This document shows positions 7,691-12,313 of a stretch of DNA of 12,313 nucleotides, one piece after another; the stretch's first letter is position 1; every line of letters begins with the position of its first letter. The notes under the pieces are model-generated. The model was not told the DNA's origin, did not search any database, and was given only the letters and a program-made list of their open reading frames with translations. Source of the DNA: Halomonas halophila (GTDB lineage: Bacteria; Pseudomonadota; Gammaproteobacteria; Pseudomonadales; Halomonadaceae); contig DJIP01000377.1 in assembly GCA_002433675.1 (NCBI GenBank), forward strand, positions 12,156-24,468, given 5' to 3'. The position numbers were made by a program, and so were the translations under genes.

Positions 7691-8712
7691 GGCGACTCCT
7701 TGTCCGCGGCGTGTGCCGCTGAAGCGTCGGCAGGCCCTTCGGCGAGCCGTTCGGCCAGCCCGTTGCCAAGCCCGTCGGCGAGCTCTTCGGCACGCACCGC
7801 CCTGCGCGTCTCGGCAATCGGACGCCCACGGCGAAATTCCACCATGGGGCAGTTCGGCAGCGGGCGCTCCCCAGTCCACTCCCCCAGGAAAGCCAGCAGA
7901 TTTGGCCCCAGGGGTTCGGCGGGCAGTTGCCACTCGGGATCGTACAGGGTGTCGACGAAGTGCAGCCCGCAGCCTGGCGCGGTCACGTCGCTCTGCTTGC
8001 GATCCTTGAGCGCCATCAGCCGCGCAATATAGTCGGTGCCCTGCTCGCCCCGTCCCACCGTCACCAGTGCGCCGACGATATTGCGCACCATATGGTGAAG
8101 GAAGGCGTTGGCCTGAAGATCCACCACCACCAGCGGGCCGTGGCGGTGCACCTCGATGAAGTGCAGGTGGCGCCAGGGTGTCTTCGACTGACAGCCGGCG
8201 GCACGAAAACTCGAGAAGTCGTGCTCGCCGACCAGCGCCTGGGCGGCCTGGTGCATGGCGTCGGCGTCCAGCGGGTCGCGGCACCAGGTGGCGTTGGCGC
8301 GCTCCAGCACCGGACGACTCGGCTGGTTGAGGATGACGTAGCGATAGCGCCGGCCCAGCGCCTTGAAGCGGGCGTGGAATTCGTCGGGTACCTCGCGAAT
8401 CCAGCGGATCGCCACGTCCCTCGGCAGGTTGGCGTTGCCGCCGAACACCCAGGCCTTCTCGGAACGCTCCACCGGCGGGTCGAAGTGGGCGATCTGGCGG
8501 GTCGCGTGCACGCCCGAATCGGTGCGTCCGCTGCAATGCAACGTGATCGGCACACCCGCGATCTTGGCCAGCGCCTTTTCCACCGCCCCCTGCACCGAAG
8601 GGGCGTGCTTGAGCCGCTGCCAGCCACAATAGTGGGTACCGTCGTACTCGACGCTGAGCGCCAGACGACCCTTGAGGGGGGTACGTTCATCGAGATGGTG
8701 AAAAAAGGACAT
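7687..8712 (-). CDS. truA: tRNA pseudouridine(38-40) synthase TruA with C-terminal extension
   Basis: TruA converts U38, U39 and U40 in tRNA anticodon stems to pseudouridine. The nucleophilic aspartate is D65 in GRTDSGVHA; SVEYDGTHYCGWQ (20-32), the RRYRYVILN tyrosine (Y125), DFSSFRAAGCQ (165-175) and ANAFLHHMVRNIVG (201-214) are all characteristic. The family core ends at YDPEW (257-261). The protein continues to 341 residues against about 270 for E. coli, adding about 80 residues that include five four-residue repeats (310-329). I chose the ATG at 8712 because GCAGGT precedes it and the conserved core begins soon after; an in-frame start at 8880 would add 56 residues with no family resemblance. 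It is first in the cluster, and its last codons carry the trpF ribosome-binding site. Confidence 0.96.
   Translation of the reverse strand: MSFFHHLDERTPLKGRLALSVEYDGTHYCGWQRLKHAPSVQGAVEKALAKIAGVPITLHCSGRTDSGVHATRQIAHFDPPVERSEKAWVFGGNANLPRDVAIRWIREVPDEFHARFKALGRRYRYVILNQPSRPVLERANATWCRDPLDADAMHQAAQALVGEHDFSSFRAAGCQSKTPWRHLHFIEVHRHGPLVVVDLQANAFLHHMVRNIVGALVTVGRGEQGTDYIARLMALKDRKQSDVTAPGCGLHFVDTLYDPEWQLPAEPLGPNLLAFLGEWTGERPLPNCPMVEFRRGRPIAETRRAVRAEELADGLGNGLAERLAEGPADASAAHAADKESP
7726..7785 (-). repeat. Five degenerate 12-nt tandem repeats inside the truA 3' end
   Basis: Sixty bases divide into five in-frame 12-nt units encoding ELAD, GLGN, GLAE, RLAE and GPAD (TruA residues 310-329). Unit codons follow the pattern NGG/GAG-CTN-GCC-GAN with few changes. 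The array lies in the non-conserved tail, after the catalytic core, and could vary in copy number without loss of enzyme function. Confidence 0.7.
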
Positions 8713-9178
8713 ACGACCTGCTGGGCATAGGAAAGCGACGGAGACAACGAAACACCCATTATCCCCTATCACCGGCGGTGCGACCAGTTCAGTGTCCGGC
8801 ATTCGGCTAAGCACCATCCCGTCACCCTTGAGAACGACAGAGGGACGCATTCGACACCATGGTGACGCGGACATTACCACCGCGAGCGACTCGCCAACGG
8901 TGCCTCTGACTGCACGCTAGCTCCTACACTGTGTGGCAATTTCGCCATGGCACACGCCACCACCACCGCACCGCAGCATGATAAAAAGCCCCGCACATCA
9001 GATCCAGCAGCCTCCTTGACCTAGCGGGCAGCAGCGACCGTGTCACCTCGAAGACGTGGGACTCGGCTCCGTTATAAGCAAACCAAGTGTTCGCCACACC
9101 AGGCACCGTCTGCAGAATTCGTTAAGGTGACTGTCCTGGCCCGATGCTTCGACAAGCCCGACTGGAGAGCAGCAACCC
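8713..9178. other. Divergent intergenic region, truA / T1SS-143-type protein
   Basis: This 466-nt stretch has no gene I can support. It should carry the promoters of the truA cluster (minus) and of the plus-strand gene. Visible items are a 10-bp palindrome CACCATGGTG (8855-8864), a small hairpin CGCGG/CCGCG (8866-8884), and on the minus strand a GCGGGGC followed by TTTTT (8994-8979) with only a weak distant partner stem. On the plus strand there is a TTGACC (9016-9021) and a TATAAG (9073-9078), but they are not spaced as one promoter. I see no FimV-like coding remnant in any frame. Confidence 0.6.
8758..8763 (-). promoter_or_regulatory. truA: Candidate -10 element for the truA cluster
   Basis: On the minus strand GATAAT lies about 45 nt before the truA ATG, in a suitable position for a sigma-70 -10 box with a leader of roughly 40 nt. 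The hexamer 18 nt further upstream (CTGGTC) matches the -35 consensus poorly. The call rests on the -10 and on the absence of any minus-strand gene immediately upstream. Confidence 0.25.
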
Positions 9179-10732
9179 ATGCGCCTTGAACCTCCGCGCC
9201 CCTATGCCGCGACCATTCAGTCGCTACAGTTTGAGGAAGAAGGCGATATCAGCACGATCGCCAGCATCGATGAAGATGGGCTTCCGGCGGGCAATCTCGA
9301 GGGCCCGAACGACCTCGGCGGGTCCGCGACGGTGATCACCGGCATCATCCCTTACAGCTTCGGCAGCCTGGGGCCTGCCAGTTTCGCGCCCTTCTCGTGG
9401 TCATCCAGCGGCCTGCCGAGCTTGTCATCCCTGGGCGAGGCGCTGAAATTCACCGTCTCACCCAGCGGCAAGACCTTGGCAGCCATGACCGAGGACGGCC
9501 AGACCGCCTTGCACCTGACCGTTACCGATATCGATACCGGCGCCTATCGACTTACCCTACGCGCACCGCTGGATCATCCCATCACAGGCAGCGAGGATGA
9601 TCTGGCCTTTTCGGTCAAGTACACCATTCGCGACAACCAGAACAATCAGGCGTCGGCCCGGCTGGGCATCGTGGTTGACGATGACTCCCCGACCAACACC
9701 ATCGACTCACCGGTCTCCGTGGACGCTGGCGATAGCGTGACCGGCTTCTGGCGCCAGCGCGGCGGCGCCGATGGTATCGACTCCACCAAGGTGATGCTGG
9801 TTGGCAGCACCACCGAGTTCGAGCTGGATCAACGCATCTTTACCCCAAAGGGAAGCCTGACGGTCCACTCGGATGGCAGTTTCACCCTGAACGCGAGCCC
9901 CAACATTACGTCAGACACAGAGTTGGCCTTTCAGATTGTCACCACCGATGGTGATGGCGATAGCGTGACAAGCGAAGGTCACATCACCGTCAGTGCACCA
10001 CTGCGACCTGACGACCAGCCAACGACACCTCTGACCGATGGTGATGGCGCGACGACGTCGCCGCTTGCCCTGCTCGATGAAGACGGCCTGCCGGGCGGCA
10101 AGCCCGGTGGCATCGGTGACATACCGGGAGAGGCAACCGTCGCCACCGGCAACCTTGGCTACGACTTTGGAGACGACGGCGCCGGAGACGTGGTCTGGGA
10201 AACCGCCAATCTTCCTGACCTCCGTTCCGCTGGCACAAGGATCGATTGGCAGCTGAGTGCCCAGGGAAAGGAGCTGTCCGGTCTCGACGCCGATGGTAGA
10301 ACAGCACTTCACGTCGAGCTGCTCGACGTACAGGGCGGAGCCTATCGCGTCACCCTGTCTCGCCCACTGGACCATGGCGGCGCCAATATCGAGGACAATC
10401 TCGACCTGAGCTTTGGCTACCGAATCACCGACAGCGACGGCGACAGCGCTCTGGGTGAGCTTCTCGTGCGCATCAACGATGACTCGCCAGTGAACGGACG
10501 ATCCAACCTCGACGCGCGCGCAGGCGACCCACTGGATATCGACGAGCTTCTCGATGACGGCGAGGGCGCATGCGAGCTCACTCACACCGCTATCACTTCT
10601 CGCCAGGCCGGTGACACCGATTGTTCACCGACCCGAACACCGCAGCCCCCTCTCGATGACGTCACGCAACCAGCGATCAACGATGATCTGCGCACCTTGC
10701 TGGAGGGCACGACGGTCAGTGCCGATATCTAG
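9179..10732 (+). CDS. Short protein with two T1SS-143-type adhesin repeats
   Basis: The 517-residue product is very acidic and has no signal peptide or membrane segment. Two repeats of the type found in giant type I-secreted adhesins (T1SS-143 / DUF5801-like) can be aligned by eye. Repeat 1 (about 26-171) has DEDGLP (31-36), GAYR (121-124), PLDH (130-133) and DDDSP (167-171). Repeat 2 (about 295-437) has DEDGLP (300-305), GAYR (387-390), PLDH (396-399) and NDDSP (433-437). Between them, about 172-275 resembles a VCBS/cadherin-like module (GSLTVHSDGSFTLNA, TTDGDGDS). Residues 438-517 match nothing I know and lack RTX nonapeptides. GGAGA lies 10 nt before the ATG. Known relatives are domains of proteins thousands of residues long with an adjacent exporter; neither is present. 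It may be a free-standing mini-adhesin or a decayed fragment. The frame is intact. Confidence 0.75.
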   Translation: MRLEPPRPYAATIQSLQFEEEGDISTIASIDEDGLPAGNLEGPNDLGGSATVITGIIPYSFGSLGPASFAPFSWSSSGLPSLSSLGEALKFTVSPSGKTLAAMTEDGQTALHLTVTDIDTGAYRLTLRAPLDHPITGSEDDLAFSVKYTIRDNQNNQASARLGIVVDDDSPTNTIDSPVSVDAGDSVTGFWRQRGGADGIDSTKVMLVGSTTEFELDQRIFTPKGSLTVHSDGSFTLNASPNITSDTELAFQIVTTDGDGDSVTSEGHITVSAPLRPDDQPTTPLTDGDGATTSPLALLDEDGLPGGKPGGIGDIPGEATVATGNLGYDFGDDGAGDVVWETANLPDLRSAGTRIDWQLSAQGKELSGLDADGRTALHVELLDVQGGAYRVTLSRPLDHGGANIEDNLDLSFGYRITDSDGDSALGELLVRINDDSPVNGRSNLDARAGDPLDIDELLDDGEGACELTHTAITSRQAGDTDCSPTRTPQPPLDDVTQPAINDDLRTLLEGTTVSADI

Positions 10733-10844
10733 TACGTGGCTGAAAAGCGCGTGCTCCTGTTGACCTGTCTGGCCAGGTCTGGCGCCCAAGCAGGCCCATC
10801 AAACGGCCCCGCCAGATGAGCGGCAAGCCTGCCGACTGCGCTTT

Positions 10845-11576
10845 CTAGTGAGCAAGGGCGGCAATATCCAGCCGACTCATCAGCTGCCCGAGGCCGCGCT
10901 CGAACTCGGCCTTGCCACCGTAGGAAGGATGACGCAAGGCGATGACCTCGCGCTCGGGAAAAGCGGCCTGGGCAGCCAAAGCCCCCTTTCGCCCCACCCC
11001 GGCCACTACGGTCGGCGTCGAGTGGGCAGCGACCAGCTGATCCAGTCGCCTGAGCCAGTCGATGCCTTCGCTCAGCTCTGCGGCACGTGGCGCCCGATTG
11101 CTGCGCGGTCGCGCCGCTTGATGGGGATGAAAGGGAAAGGCGTTCCACACCAGCGGCGTCAGTTCAAGACGTGCGAAGCACTCCCAGGCAATGGTGGCGG
11201 TGGCTTCGCTGCCGCCCTCCGGCAACATGGCCAGACGCGGTCTCAGCGCCTCGAAAAAGGGATGTGTGCCTGAACGTAGCAACCCCGGGCTGGACAACGG
11301 GATCCCGGTCTCGCCACCGCCCTTGAAGCCCAGCGCCTCGGCTACCAGCAGCAGCCTGGGACGGCCACCAGCGGTCGTTTCCCTGGTATGGTCCAGCATC
11401 AGCTCAAGATAGGCCGTCAGGTTGTCGGCCAGTGGTTTCCTGCGCCAGGGATTGGCAACGTCTGGCCCATCTGGCCGCCTGCGCAATCGCCTGACGAATG
11501 AACGAACGGTGGTCTTGGCCAAGCGCCCTGCTCCAGTGCCAATCGATGACGTGAATAAAGCGATGGACCCGCACAT
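10845..11576 (-). CDS. Uracil-DNA glycosylase superfamily protein
   Basis: The 243-residue frame resembles uracil-DNA glycosylase-like proteins. It has a first-strand motif LLLVAEALGFKG (75-86) followed by ETGIP, then EATATIAW (124-131), WNAFPFHPHQ (144-153), VVAGVGRKG (190-198) and the RHPSYGG motif (215-221) that corresponds to the HPS/HPA DNA-intercalation loop. Such enzymes excise uracil from deaminated DNA. The motif normally read GEAPG appears here as AEALG; the acidic residue E80 is kept. Only two cysteines (C2, C133) occur, so a family-4 iron-sulfur cluster is not possible. The start is uncertain: ATG at 11576 has a weak AGGG upstream, while a TTG at 11522 has GGAG 8 nt upstream and gives an N-terminus closer to the family start (FVRRL at 27-31). 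It converges on the adhesin-like gene and follows asd behind a hairpin. Confidence 0.8.
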   Translation of the reverse strand: MCGSIALFTSSIGTGAGRLAKTTVRSFVRRLRRRPDGPDVANPWRRKPLADNLTAYLELMLDHTRETTAGGRPRLLLVAEALGFKGGGETGIPLSSPGLLRSGTHPFFEALRPRLAMLPEGGSEATATIAWECFARLELTPLVWNAFPFHPHQAARPRSNRAPRAAELSEGIDWLRRLDQLVAAHSTPTVVAGVGRKGALAAQAAFPEREVIALRHPSYGGKAEFERGLGQLMSRLDIAALAH

Positions 11577-11592
11577 CAGAGGCCCTGAACGA

Positions 11593-11621
11593 CGTCGGGG
11601 CGCCCATAAGGCGCCCCGACG
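11593..11621 (-). terminator. Probable terminator hairpin downstream of asd
   Basis: A perfect 12-bp GC-rich inverted repeat (11593-11604 with 11610-11621) surrounds a 5-nt loop. It starts 18 nt after the asd stop codon and ends 16 nt before the ATG proposed for the next gene. The minus-strand bases after the stem (TCGTTC) are not a strong U-tract, so termination may be partial or factor-assisted. Confidence 0.55.
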
Positions 11622-11639
11622 AACCGAACGGTGCTTGTC

Positions 11640-12313
11640 TTAACGCTCGCGCAGCACCTTGAGCATGCGCTTGAGCGGCTCGGCGGCGCCCCACAAAAGC
11701 TGGTCACCGACGCTGAAGGCGCTGAGGTACTCACCGCCCATGTTCAGCTTGCGCAGGCGACCCACCGGGATGCTCAGGGTACCGGTGGCAGCGGTCGGCG
11801 TCAGCCCATCGATGGTGGCGTCCTTGTCATTGGGGATGACCTTGACCCACTCGTTGTGGCTGGCGATACGCTCTTCGATCTCGTCAAGCGGCACGTCCTG
11901 CTTGAGCTTGATGGTGAACGCCTGACTGTGAGAGCGCATGGCGCCGATACGCACGCACAGGCCGTCGATGGGTACCGGGCTGTCCTGGCGACCGAGGATC
12001 TTGTTGGTCTCGACGTAGCCCTTCCACTCCTCGCGGCTCTGGCCGTTGTCGAGCTTGGAATCGATCCACGGCAGCAGGCTGCCAGCCAGCGGCGCACCGA
12101 AGTTGTCGGTGGGGATGGCACCGGTACGCATGGCCTCGGTGACCTTGCGGTCGATGTCGAGGATGGCGCTGGCCGGATCCTTGAGCTCGCTTGCCACGCT
12201 GTCACGCAGGCCGCCCATCTGGTTGAGCAACTCGCGCATGTGCTTGGCGCCGGAGCCGGAAGCGGCCTGATACGTCATGGAGGTCATCCACTCGATCATG
12301 TCCGCCTCGAACA
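11640..12313 (-). CDS. asd: Aspartate-semialdehyde dehydrogenase (partial, N-terminus beyond right edge)
   Basis: Asd reduces aspartyl phosphate to aspartate semialdehyde, the branch point for lysine/diaminopimelate, threonine and methionine synthesis. The frame is open from the window edge to the TAA at 11640, giving 223 codons, about 60% of the roughly 370-residue gammaproteobacterial enzyme. Visible are [16 protein letters not shown] near the right edge, [40 protein letters not shown] with the substrate-binding arginine and the catalytic histidine, [10 protein letters not shown], and the C-terminal [18 protein letters not shown]. The nucleophilic cysteine lies in the missing part. The sequence is very close in pattern to the E. 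coli/Pseudomonas type. The internal ATG at 12299 is not the start, since conserved sequence continues through it to the edge. Confidence 0.97.
   Translation of the reverse strand, partial: FEADMIEWMTSMTYQAASGSGAKHMRELLNQMGGLRDSVASELKDPASAILDIDRKVTEAMRTGAIPTDNFGAPLAGSLLPWIDSKLDNGQSREEWKGYVETNKILGRQDSPVPIDGLCVRIGAMRSHSQAFTIKLKQDVPLDEIEERIASHNEWVKVIPNDKDATIDGLTPTAATGTLSIPVGRLRKLNMGGEYLSAFSVGDQLLWGAAEPLKRMLKVLRER

Noticed and set aside
7691..8629. Apparent 525-residue fusion of a long N-terminal extension to TrpF
   Set aside because: The upstream part is truA read in another frame. The ATG at 7690 with AAGGAG and the ATGA overlap explains trpF fully.
8713..8880. Longer TruA starting at 8880
   Set aside because: The added 56 residues do not resemble TruA, and the ATG at 8712 has its own ribosome-binding site and gives a normal family N-terminus.
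5749..8929. Shared 12-mer CTAGCTCCTACA at 5749-5760 and 8918-8929
   Set aside because: A few identical 12-mers are expected by chance in 12 kb. One copy overlaps the trpB stop and trpA ribosome-binding region and the other is intergenic, with no further similarity around them.
8924..9106. 60-codon minus-strand frame in the divergent intergenic region
   Set aside because: It begins with GTG without a ribosome-binding site, has Trp/Arg-rich composition unlike its neighbours, and shows no motif.
9179..10732. RTX calcium-binding nonapeptides in the adhesin-like protein
   Set aside because: DGDGDS-type stretches occur, but there is no run of GGxGxDxxx repeats. They are ordinary endings of VCBS/T1SS-143 modules.
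10733..10844. Inverted repeats between the convergent genes as a bidirectional terminator (CGGCA/TGCCG at 10821-10834; a 7-bp TCTGGCG/CGCCAGA pair with a long loop)
   Set aside because: Stems are short or loops long, and no U-tract follows on either strand. A terminator here is expected but I cannot point to one.

Overview
The window is a high-GC gammaproteobacterial chromosomal segment. Gene content and order (asd ... truA-trpF-trpB-trpA-accD-folC-SPOR-cvpA-purF) and the acidic tails on several proteins fit a halophilic member of the Halomonadaceae. The lineage call is inference from gene order and composition, not from a marker gene.

Region 1 (1-8712, all minus strand; transcription runs from high to low coordinates) is a tight nine-gene housekeeping cluster. 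It starts with truA (tRNA pseudouridine synthase) and trpF, which overlap by ATGA. It continues with trpB and trpA (tryptophan synthase), accD (carboxyltransferase beta subunit of acetyl-CoA carboxylase), folC (folylpolyglutamate/dihydrofolate synthase), a DedD-like SPOR-domain cell-division protein, cvpA, and purF, which runs off the left edge. folC and dedD overlap by ATGA, and dedD and cvpA overlap by one base. The gaps are 81 nt (trpF-trpB), 15 nt (trpB-trpA), 73 nt (trpA-accD), 3 nt (accD-folC) and 69 nt (cvpA-purF). The two largest trp-associated gaps each carry hairpins. This is a known type of gammaproteobacterial supra-operon.

Region 2 (8713-11576) is the accessory part. In related gammaproteobacteria the space between asd and truA usually holds fimV, a peptidoglycan-binding hub protein. 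Here there is no recognisable fimV. Instead there is a 466-nt divergent intergenic region, then a plus-strand 517-residue acidic protein built from two T1SS-143-type repeats around a VCBS/cadherin-like module. Converging on it is a minus-strand gene for a uracil-DNA glycosylase-superfamily protein. The plus-strand protein looks like an isolated piece of a giant type I-secreted adhesin, without RTX calcium repeats, transporter genes or a signal peptide. It is the most unusual thing in the window.

Region 3 (11577-12313) holds a 12-bp-stem hairpin, probably the asd terminator, and the C-terminal 223 codons of asd (aspartate-semialdehyde dehydrogenase), which enters from the right edge on the minus strand.

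No tRNA, rRNA, CRISPR array, insertion sequence or integrase was seen.
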